DNA of 5,402 nt from positions 1-5,402 of the forward strand of contig CALBPO010000019.1 of the NCBI GenBank assembly GCA_937899295.1. The letters run 5' to 3'. Positions within the stretch are counted from its first letter, which is position 1, and each line of letters begins with the position of its first letter. Positions 1 to 5,402 of the stretch are shown here, in pieces. The stretch comes from an uncultured Opitutia bacterium. GTDB lineage: Bacteria > Verrucomicrobiota > Verrucomicrobiia > Opitutales > Coraliomargaritaceae. The notes beneath the pieces are model-generated. The model did no database searches, had not been told where the DNA came from, and saw nothing but the letters and a program-made list of their open reading frames with translations. The position numbers and the translations under genes are program-made.

Positions 1-1
1 G

Positions 2-838
<837 letters not shown>

Positions 839-865
839 GCAGTCCGCATACACTAACATACACGC

Positions 866-895
866 AAGCCCGATAGGAAACTGTCGGGCTTTTTT
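866..895 (+). terminator. Intrinsic terminator of eno
   Basis: An 11-bp stem pairs 866-876 (AAGCCCGATAG) with 881-891 (CTGTCGGGCTT). It has one G-T wobble and closes on a GAAA (GNRA-type) tetraloop at 877-880. The stem runs directly into a T run (890-895). It lies 27 bases after the eno stop codon and 41 bases before the sufE start. This is a textbook rho-independent terminator on the plus strand, so sufE is probably transcribed from its own promoter or by read-through. Confidence 0.93.
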
Positions 896-936
896 GACTT
901 CCTGATTCCAGCATCTAACTTCATTGTAAGAATATT

Positions 937-1356
937 ATGGCTTTAGAACAAAAGAAAGATGCTCTTGTCGAAGAGATTACGCTCATCCCTGATGCCTACG
1001 AACGCTTAGGCTACATTGTAGACCGCGGTAAGAAGGCCGACGGTCTGACGGAAGATCTGCGCATCGATTCGTTTAAAATCGAGGGATGCATGTCTCAGCT
1101 CTGGATCGTACCTGCTTACAAGGAGGGGCTTTGCAGTTTCAAGTCCGAGTCTGACTCTGCCATCGTTAAAGGTATCGCTAGCCTACTCTGCGATTTTTAC
1201 AGTGAAGAGAAGCCCTACGATATACAAAAAACCGACGCTGACTTTCTCAGCGAAGTCGGTATAACGCAGCACCTCTCGCCTAATCGCCGAAACGGGTTGA
1301 GCCGCATCGTGGAGTCGATCCAGCGCTTTGCAAAGTCATGCTTAGCAGAGTTGTAA
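937..1356 (+). CDS. sufE: SufE-family sulfur acceptor protein for Fe-S cluster assembly
   Basis: SufE takes persulfide sulfur from the cysteine desulfurase SufS, stimulates it, and hands the sulfur to the SufBCD scaffold in the cytosol. The 139-residue product has the usual family length (E. coli SufE is 138). Diagnostic features are the active-site loop EGCMSQLWIV with the sulfur-accepting Cys at residue 51, the same position as in E. coli, and the C-terminal GITQHLSPNRRNGLSRIVESI segment, close to the family's LTQHLTPSRTNGL pattern. The ATG at 937 is the only reasonable start; it has no Shine-Dalgarno-like sequence upstream. No sufBCDS genes are in the window, so this is a stand-alone copy. 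After the TAA (1354-1356) the same frame stays open for another 31 codons to a second TAA at 1450-1452. I treat that stretch as non-coding but flag it. CsdE, a close paralogue, is the main alternative. Confidence 0.93.
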   Translation: MALEQKKDALVEEITLIPDAYERLGYIVDRGKKADGLTEDLRIDSFKIEGCMSQLWIVPAYKEGLCSFKSESDSAIVKGIASLLCDFYSEEKPYDIQKTDADFLSEVGITQHLSPNRRNGLSRIVESIQRFAKSCLAEL

Positions 1357-1511
1357 AGCTCCATCGCGGCAATGCACGGGATGCCGATTGAAGCGCTAGC
1401 AGAGCAGGTGACGGATAATTTTAGCGCTATTTCATCGATGCTTGAATCGTAATTGCTGAGCCTATCTAACCATTTTTCGGCGCGTCCTGCGTACGCACTA
1501 CCTTTAAATAA

Positions 1512-1952
1512 ATGACAGATCGCTTACTAACACATCTCGCCAAAGTTCGACACCGCGACATCGTTCGCCGAGGCTTGCGCTGCGATTGTCCAAATTGCGG
1601 GCAAGCGAAGCTTTTTCGGTCACTTTTGAAGATACACCATCGTTGTCCCTCCTGCGGGATGACGCTAGAACGCGGTGACGGATATTACCTAGGACCGCTC
1701 TGTATTAATTATGGCTTGGTAGTGTTTGGATATGTCGCGCCATTTTTATTATTGGGCGTCGCTGAAATTATTCCTTTTAATCTAGCTCTGATAGTTGGCC
1801 TAAGCGGGGCGATCATGCTACCGGTCATTCTCTATCGCCCATGCTGGAGCCTATGGCTAATGATCTACTATTTCTGCCTGCCTGACGAGTTGCACGCCAA
1901 TCGATCCGAAGATAGCGACGACCTCATGTTCGAAGAAGAGCAGCGGCGATAA
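1512..1952 (+). CDS. DUF983 family zinc-ribbon membrane protein
   Basis: The 146-residue product matches the DUF983 layout, a family of unknown function. A short basic N-terminus is followed by a four-cysteine zinc ribbon, with CPNCG (C26, C29) and RCPSCG (C45, C48) separated by the typical KLFRSLLKIHHR linker. A GDGYYLGPLCINYG segment follows, then hydrophobic helices at about residues 66-88 and 90-108. The motif YRPCWSLWLMIYY (about 108-120) resembles the RPL-x-LW ending of the family. The C-terminal tail is strongly acidic (EDSDDLMFEEE) and probably cytosolic. An extra Cys at 24 sits just before the ribbon. The ATG at 1512 lies in an A/T-rich run (TTTAAATAAATG) with no Shine-Dalgarno sequence. 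It sits 155 bases after sufE on the same strand, so co-transcription is possible but not shown. The molecular function is unknown. Confidence 0.85.
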   Translation: MTDRLLTHLAKVRHRDIVRRGLRCDCPNCGQAKLFRSLLKIHHRCPSCGMTLERGDGYYLGPLCINYGLVVFGYVAPFLLLGVAEIIPFNLALIVGLSGAIMLPVILYRPCWSLWLMIYYFCLPDELHANRSEDSDDLMFEEEQRR

Positions 1953-1962
1953 ATAGTGGCGA

Positions 1963-2017
1963 CTGGGTTAGCTCGCCTGCCTTATCTCTTTATCAATTAA
2001 GGCCAGAGCAAACCCAG
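1963..2017. terminator. Long imperfect hairpin between convergent genes, possible bidirectional terminator
   Basis: CTGGGTTAGCTC (1963-1974) pairs with GAGCAAACCCAG (2006-2017), 11 of 12 positions with one A-A mismatch. An inner stem GCCTTA (1979-1984) pairs with TAAGGC (1998-2003). The hairpin fills most of the 75-base gap between the stop of the DUF983 gene and the stop of the minus-strand lysA. The position suits a shared terminator, but neither side has a clear T run, so this is a structural call with only moderate functional support. Confidence 0.45.
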
Positions 2018-2027
2018 ACCCTACGAT

Positions 2028-3284
2028 CTACAATTCGTTCGCCCAAATGTCTTCCAACTTTTGGCGGCGGCGGATTAGTTTGGGAGTGCTATCCAAATCA
2101 AGCATCACTTCAGCAGCCTCGGGATAGGAGTTGTAGTGTTTAGGCGTCATGGCAGAGGCGTAGGCTCCTGAACCGTCGATCACACAGAAGTCGCCAATTT
2201 CAGCAAAAGGTAGTTCGCGTGTGGCGAGTAGCTCAGGGTCGCCGGCGGCGGGCGACAAAATATCGCCTGATTCGCAGCAGTGGCCGACGACCACATAGTC
2301 TTTAGCCTCAGACTTTTCGGAAGATTGTAGTAGGCTGATTGGGTGCTGCGCTCCGTAGATTGAGGGGCGCAGTAGCTCGGTCATACCGGTGTCGAGCTTG
2401 ATGAATTCATAGCCGCCCTCTCCTGTCGAGACGACGTCTTGCACTTTCGACAACAAGGCGCAGGCATTGGCCACGAGGAAAGAGCCAGGTTCGACTTCGA
2501 GGTGGATCTGTCGACCAGTTTCAACGGCGAACTCTTCAAACTTCTCTTTCACGGGCAAACCGACGACTTGTAGGTCGGTCGACTTTTCGTCGGGCATACG
2601 GCCGACTTTGAAACCACCACCAAGATTGAGAGTGGTGACGTCGGGGAACTGACGAACAATGTCAAAATTCATCTTCGCAACCTTGAGCCAGACATCTGGG
2701 TCGCTGCCCGAGCCAATGTGCGTGTGAATACGCACTGCGGTGAGGTCGTATTTTACGAGAATCGCTTTGATCTGAGGAATCCAATCGTGCCAGATCCCGA
2801 AACTGGAGGACGGACCTCCAACGTTGGTGCGATTATTACCCCCCGAGCCTGCACCTGGGTTAATCCGAATGCCAACTTGGCCACCGGGCATGAGCTGGCC
2901 AAAACGCTCTAACTGAGCAAGTGAGCAGGCATTCAGTTGAATGCCTGCTTCCAGCAGGTCAGAAAGGTCGGCAGGAAGCTCTTGCGCACTCAGACTGATG
3001 TGCGCAGCGGGAATGCCCGAAGCCATCGCGCGATGTACTTCGTGCCCTGAGGACGCGTCGATGTGGAGACCTGCTTTAGCGAAAATCTTCAGTATGGCCC
3101 CATTAGGCGAAGCCTTCATTGCGTAACGCGCGGTCAAGCCGAAGGCATTTGGAAACTTAAGCACAGCGGCGGCGTTGATTTCGAGCGATTTTTGATCGTA
3201 AACGTAAATCGGCGTGCCGAAAACATCGTTCAAAGCGTGAGCGGTCGTGTAATCTAGAAAACGGGGCTGTAATTTTTGCGCCAT
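2028..3284 (-). CDS. lysA: Diaminopimelate decarboxylase-like PLP enzyme (fold III, group IV decarboxylase)
   Basis: The expected reaction is decarboxylation of meso-diaminopimelate to L-lysine, the last step of lysine synthesis, in the cytosol. Numbered from an upstream TTG (3296), motifs run in family order: AMKAS with the PLP lysine K61, HIGSG (193-197), [21 protein letters not shown] (from 223; the GGG phosphate-binding turn), EPGS (269-272), [11 protein letters not shown] (from 308), CCESGD (340-345) with the active-site Cys, and GAYASAM plus HYNSYPEA near the end. The RPxxYxxxH and CESGD motifs are typical of LysA. The usual EPGR arginine, normally a substrate-carboxylate ligand, is Ser272 here. 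I prefer the ATG at 3284 (418 aa). The TTG at 3296 adds four residues, and an in-frame TAA at 3303-3305 closes the frame above it. Neither start has a Shine-Dalgarno sequence. Carboxynorspermidine decarboxylase or another relative is the alternative if the Arg loss changes substrate. Confidence 0.82.
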   Translation of the reverse strand: MAQKLQPRFLDYTTAHALNDVFGTPIYVYDQKSLEINAAAVLKFPNAFGLTARYAMKASPNGAILKIFAKAGLHIDASSGHEVHRAMASGIPAAHISLSAQELPADLSDLLEAGIQLNACSLAQLERFGQLMPGGQVGIRINPGAGSGGNNRTNVGGPSSSFGIWHDWIPQIKAILVKYDLTAVRIHTHIGSGSDPDVWLKVAKMNFDIVRQFPDVTTLNLGGGFKVGRMPDEKSTDLQVVGLPVKEKFEEFAVETGRQIHLEVEPGSFLVANACALLSKVQDVVSTGEGGYEFIKLDTGMTELLRPSIYGAQHPISLLQSSEKSEAKDYVVVGHCCESGDILSPAAGDPELLATRELPFAEIGDFCVIDGSGAYASAMTPKHYNSYPEAAEVMLDLDSTPKLIRRRQKLEDIWANEL

Positions 3285-3319
3285 GCGAGAAAGCAAATGC
3301 GCTTAATACGCTCAGGCAA

Positions 3320-3341
3320 GCGCGAACCGCGCTTCGCGCGG
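3320..3341. repeat. GC-rich palindromic element with two alternative stems
   Basis: Two perfect, mutually exclusive hairpins overlap here. One is GCGCGAA (3320-3326) with TTCGCGC (3333-3339), a 7-bp stem with a 6-base loop. The other is CCGCGC (3327-3332) with GCGCGG (3336-3341), a 6-bp stem with a TTC loop. The element lies in the ~119-base gap between the minus-strand hypothetical gene and lysA, in otherwise A/T-rich DNA. It could end the upstream minus-strand transcript or be a copy of a dispersed REP-like palindrome. There is no T run next to it, and copy number cannot be judged from one window. Confidence 0.5.
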
Positions 3342-3403
3342 AGATTACGAATAACAGAAAACAAATAGCAATTACTGAAAATCCATTTGCCGCCGGCCCT
3401 CAG

Positions 3404-3772
3404 CTATTCGTTAACAGTCTCCGTCGCACGCTCACAACCATAGGTTTCAAGCATCTCGGCAACCAGGCTGGGCAGATGCGTAAGGCTGGCACCCGCTCCC
3501 GCCGCCTCACCCGCGCAGCAGACGTAGCCGATCTGTTCTCCCATCGCCAATTCAAGACCACGGGCATCGAGCCACGCTTGTGCGATACTGAGCGACTCGA
3601 CCCATTGATGAAGCGAAAACTCGCTCTCATCGGCGGCTTCGAGTAATTGACGCCTCGCTGAAGTATTTTCGATGCCAGCAAAATGAGCCTCCAAAAAGGC
3701 CACTAACTGCGGCGAATCCGCGAACTGTTCATTAAAAATGTCAGCACCGATACACTCTATAATTTCTAACAT
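3404..3772 (-). CDS. Small acidic hypothetical protein, 122 aa
   Basis: I do not recognise this protein. The frame is open from ATG 3772 to a stop at 3404-3406. The product is predominantly helical in appearance and acidic overall, with many Glu, Asp, Ala and Leu residues. There is no signal peptide, membrane segment or repeat. Visible landmarks are a central aromatic patch FSLHQWVESLSIAQAW (about 52-67), GYVCCAGEAAGAGASL (about 82-97) with adjacent Cys85-Cys86, and a polar C-terminal tail ending in NE. The composition looks like a real soluble protein, and this frame is preferred over an Arg/Ser-rich overlapping minus-strand frame (3400-3681). It lies 119 bases upstream of lysA in the same direction. 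Its start codon sits just inside a 7-bp inverted repeat, ATACACT/AGTGTAT (3750-3756 and 3774-3780). No Shine-Dalgarno sequence is visible. The function is unknown. Confidence 0.68.
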   Translation of the reverse strand: MLEIIECIGADIFNEQFADSPQLVAFLEAHFAGIENTSARRQLLEAADESEFSLHQWVESLSIAQAWLDARGLELAMGEQIGYVCCAGEAAGAGASLTHLPSLVAEMLETYGCERATETVNE

Positions 3773-3780
3773 TAGTGTAT
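3750..3780 (-). promoter_or_regulatory. Inverted repeat spanning the start of the 122-aa hypothetical gene
   Basis: ATACACT (3750-3756) and AGTGTAT (3774-3780) are perfect 7-base inverted complements separated by 17 bases. The ATG of the minus-strand gene (3772-3770) lies one base inside the repeat. In RNA this would fold into a hairpin with the start codon at the base of the loop. As DNA the half-site spacing is about 24 bases centre to centre, which could suit a dimeric regulator. Only the symmetry is seen; the role is inferred. Confidence 0.35.
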
Positions 3781-3844
3781 ATTTGACGCAGGATCTCCAA
3801 ATTTCAAGGAAGTCCTGAAACTGATACTTAATTTTGGCAGATCG

Positions 3845-3871
3845 ACTGTTGGGTCTTGCCCCAAGATCAGT
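3845..3871 (+). promoter_or_regulatory. Short bulged hairpin upstream of the Nudix gene
   Basis: ACTG (3845-3848) pairs with CAGT (3868-3871), and TTGGG (3849-3853) pairs with CCCAA (3860-3864). This leaves a 6-base loop and a 3-base bulge (GAT, 3865-3867). It lies 25 bases upstream of the Nudix ATG in the 123-base divergent region, which must hold promoters for both flanking genes. The next bases, TAGCTTTTAT, are T-rich. No convincing -35/-10 pair was found for either direction. It may be a leader structure or chance pairing. Confidence 0.25.
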
Positions 3872-3895
3872 AGCTTTTATCTAAGTGGATGTATC

Positions 3896-4357
3896 ATGCG
3901 CCAAATCCGAACCGCAGCTAGAGCCCTCATCATACTGGATCAAAAAGTCCTAGCCATCAAAATGCGTGATCGGACAGGTATTTTCTACATCCTACCAGGA
4001 GGCGGGCAGAGGCACGGAGAAACGCTCCGCGAGGGCCTAGAGCGGGAGTGCCTCGAGGAAATCGGAACCAAAGTCGATATCGGCGAGCTACTCTATGTGC
4101 GCGAATACATAGGCAAAAACCACGAATTTCATAAGTCGCACAGCGCCTTCCACCAGGTAGAAAACGTCTTCCGCTGCTCACTGACAGACCCAAACGGAAT
4201 AGGTCCAGGCACCGAGCACGATAAAAAGCAGGTTGGCGTAGAATGGATTCCAATAGAGGCTTTGCCGGGGCGTCGCTTCCTGCCCGAGGTGATCAAACCC
4301 TTTTTCAAAGACGGCAACTTCGACTCAGGCACGAACTACCTCGGAGATGTAAACTGA
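3896..4357 (+). CDS. Nudix hydrolase family protein
   Basis: Nudix enzymes cleave nucleoside diphosphates linked to another group, using a Mg2+-binding helix. The 153-residue product is a single Nudix domain of normal length. It has a first strand [17 protein letters not shown], then [12 protein letters not shown] and the Nudix box from G36 to T58. The box fits G-x5-E-x7-R-E-U-x-E-E-x-G-U with G36, E42, R50, E51, E54, E55 and G57 all in place. Cys52 and Thr58 occupy positions that are usually aliphatic, a mild departure. The later segment [19 protein letters not shown] is the usual Nudix 'W-x-P-x-x-x-L' region. The His-rich stretch [16 protein letters not shown] (75-90) before a strand may shape substrate choice. 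The substrate cannot be read from sequence; MutT-like 8-oxo-dGTP, ADP-ribose or other NDP-X compounds are all possible. The ATG at 3896 has at best a weak GTGGA upstream. It is divergent from the 122-aa gene and 78 bases ahead of rodA. Confidence 0.92.
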   Translation: MRQIRTAARALIILDQKVLAIKMRDRTGIFYILPGGGQRHGETLREGLERECLEEIGTKVDIGELLYVREYIGKNHEFHKSHSAFHQVENVFRCSLTDPNGIGPGTEHDKKQVGVEWIPIEALPGRRFLPEVIKPFFKDGNFDSGTNYLGDVN

Positions 4358-4392
4358 CTGAAATAATGAACCTAGGAAACGCTGAAAATAGG

Positions 4393-4434
4393 ATTCCTTA
4401 TTCTTAATTCCTTATTCTTAATTCTTAATTCTCA
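4393..4434 (+). repeat. Heptanucleotide tandem repeat, six units, directly upstream of rodA
   Basis: Six head-to-tail 7-base units fill this stretch: ATTCCTT, ATTCTTA, ATTCCTT, ATTCTTA, ATTCTTA, ATTCTCA. The first four units form an exact 14-base duplication (4393-4406 and 4407-4420). The array ends one base before the GTG start of rodA, so it occupies the position of the ribosome binding site and leader. The plus strand is A/T-rich with no purine SD. Variable copy number by replication slippage is plausible and would change promoter or leader spacing without touching the reading frame. Confidence 0.85.
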
Positions 4435-4435
4435 A

Positions 4436-5116
4436 GTGTCCGTCTACCGCCGCATATTTACTAAGCAATACCAGAACCTGATGTATCCGGGGGAGCGGCT
4501 CCGCTTCGACATCCTTAACCCGATATGCATGTTTCTGCTTTGCTCGCTCGGCCTACTCTTTGTTTATTCGGCGCAGATTTCCTATGACGGAGGCCACTGG
4601 AAGCGGCAGCTCTTCTTCATCGTAGCAGGTGTTGGCATTTATAGCCTGGTTTCGGCACTGAATTACAAAATATTCCTCCAATACGCTCACTTCATCTACA
4701 TGGCGGGCATTGTTGGACTAGTGCTCACCATGCCATTCAGTCCAATCAGCGTCGATCAGATGGGTGCTAGGCGGTGGATCGACGTAGGTATCACTATCCA
4801 GCCGACCGAAGGTGCTAAGATCGGCACCCTCATAATGGCGGCCAGTATCCTTGCTAGGTCGGAAATAGGTACGGTAGGAGACTCGCTTATTGTACTGGCA
4901 AAAGTAGCGGGAATCTTTTTACTTCCTATGTTGTTGATTTTCCTGCAGCCCGACCTAGGTTCGTCGCTTGTCTTTCCACCTATGATATTCGCCCTTCTAT
5001 ACGTTTCTCGACTTTCAGAGAAATTTTTCCTAAGTGCATTCGCAGCATTTGCAATCGCGCTGGCGGTTTTGGGCGCGGGCACTGGCGCGGCGGCGCGCAC
5101 GGCGGGCGCCCGGTAG
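4436..5116 (+). CDS. rodA: RodA (SEDS-family peptidoglycan polymerase), N-terminal half only, broken by a GC-rich join
   Basis: RodA is the inner-membrane glycosyltransferase that polymerises lipid II during cell elongation, partnered with PBP2. The 226-residue frame starts at GTG 4436 (next in-frame ATG at 4481) and has successive hydrophobic helices at about 28-46, 57-75, 83-101, 152-170, 177-190 and 196-212. SEDS motifs are GARRWIDVG (110-118), IQPTEGAK (121-128) and QPDLGSS (171-177); the 'QPDLG' and 'LFVYSA' segments favour RodA over FtsW. Family members are usually ~370-420 residues, so the C-terminal half, including the large extracellular loop with the catalytic Asp (D262 in E. coli), is missing. 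The last residues ([16 protein letters not shown], then TAG at 5114-5116) are Ala/Gly/Arg-rich and unlike any SEDS helix. They come from the GC-rich DNA after the apparent junction near 5060-5090. The native gene is probably intact elsewhere. Confidence 0.88.
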   Translation: MSVYRRIFTKQYQNLMYPGERLRFDILNPICMFLLCSLGLLFVYSAQISYDGGHWKRQLFFIVAGVGIYSLVSALNYKIFLQYAHFIYMAGIVGLVLTMPFSPISVDQMGARRWIDVGITIQPTEGAKIGTLIMAASILARSEIGTVGDSLIVLAKVAGIFLLPMLLIFLQPDLGSSLVFPPMIFALLYVSRLSEKFFLSAFAAFAIALAVLGAGTGAAARTAGAR

Positions 5117-5402
5117 CGGCAGCGGCGGCAGAGGGCCGCGCAGACGCCCAGGAGCGCGGCCAGGCTCACCACGCCCATCGTCAGGCCTGCCGCGCACGCC
5201 GCCAAGATGCCGCACCCCAGCGCGCCGACAAGGTCAGTCAGGCGCCGCGTCTCACTGAACGACTCCTCGCCCTCGCCGGCGTCTCGTTCGCATGGTTGCA
5301 AATGTAGCAGTCTCTCCCTCCGACGACTCCGTGCGGTGTCACCGCTTCGACAATCCGGCAGAACTGCACCGCTCCGTCGGGGAACCGTCGTCCGGCGAAG
5401 TC
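5080..5402. other. GC-rich foreign or chimeric segment at the right end, no complete gene
   Basis: From 5101 to the end I count 214 G/C out of 302 bases (about 71%), and the first 60 bases reach about 85%; the adjoining rodA DNA is near 50%. The left limit is approximate, since the change falls between about 5060 and 5090. No complete gene is visible. On the minus strand one frame is open from the right edge and ends at TGA 5238-5240. It includes protein-like stretches such as FPDGAVQFCRIVEAVTPHGV and DCYICNHANE. A second minus frame, from about 5301 down to the junction, reads GEGEESFSETRRLTDLVG. It continues into a long hydrophobic segment (GALGCGILAACAAGLTMGVV onward) and then a basic CRRCRYR stop-transfer patch. 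These could be two parts of one membrane protein separated by a frameshift. I do not recognise the family or the source organism. Confidence 0.6.

Noticed and set aside
3400..3681. Arg/Ser-rich minus-strand frame overlapping the 122-aa gene
   Set aside because: Composition is typical of an out-of-frame translation. The competing frame 3404-3772 is longer and has balanced, protein-like composition.
3773..3812. Minus-strand promoter TTGAAA...TATACA ahead of the 122-aa gene
   Set aside because: The spacer is about 20 bases and the -10 ends only 3 bases before the ATG, so transcription would start inside or past the start codon. Not convincing.
4393..4434. Possible CRISPR or integration-site repeats
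   Set aside because: The units are 7 bases long and directly abutting with no spacers, so they form a simple tandem repeat and not an array or attachment site.
4756..5060. Minus-strand open frame running antisense through rodA
   Set aside because: Within rodA it is only the shadow of a well-supported gene. Only its part to the right of the junction has independent protein-like character.
5034..5258. Plus-strand Arg/Pro/Gly-rich frame across the junction
   Set aside because: Low-complexity, GC-driven translation spanning a suspected artificial join; no family resemblance.

Overview
This window looks like part of a free-living bacterial chromosome of moderate GC content (about 50% by eye). 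The enolase resembles the form shared by Bacteroidota and Verrucomicrobiota: it reads [12 protein letters not shown] around the active-site histidine and DCASSEF around a metal ligand. None of the six visible starts has a clear Shine-Dalgarno sequence. Together with a DUF983 protein and a lysA of the '[12 protein letters not shown]' type, this fits the Bacteroidota/Verrucomicrobiota side of the tree. A Verrucomicrobiota (Opitutales-like) source is my preferred guess, but it is inference and was not tested by a search.

Layout. The left end holds the last ~278 codons of enolase (eno), closed by a strong intrinsic terminator with a GAAA loop. A complete sufE (sulfur-transfer partner of SufS) and a DUF983 zinc-ribbon membrane protein follow on the same strand. 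Convergent to these on the minus strand are a diaminopimelate decarboxylase (lysA) and, upstream of it, a small acidic hypothetical protein. A structured convergent intergenic region separates the two groups. A short divergent region then leads into a plus-strand Nudix hydrolase and, after a six-unit heptanucleotide tandem repeat, the start of rodA (cell-elongation peptidoglycan polymerase).

The genes are mostly housekeeping: glycolysis, Fe-S cluster assembly, lysine/peptidoglycan precursor supply, nucleotide-type hydrolysis and cell-wall elongation. lysA and rodA both bear on peptidoglycan, but they are not in one transcription unit. I see no defence system, mobile element, CRISPR array or RNA gene.

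The most notable feature is the right end. Somewhere around 5060-5090 the sequence changes abruptly to about 71% GC and the RodA reading frame is lost, leaving only the N-terminal half of an otherwise intact gene. The GC-rich tail reads best on the minus strand as fragments of an unrelated, Cys-containing membrane protein. The simplest explanation is a chimeric assembly join; a real insertion or rearrangement is the alternative.
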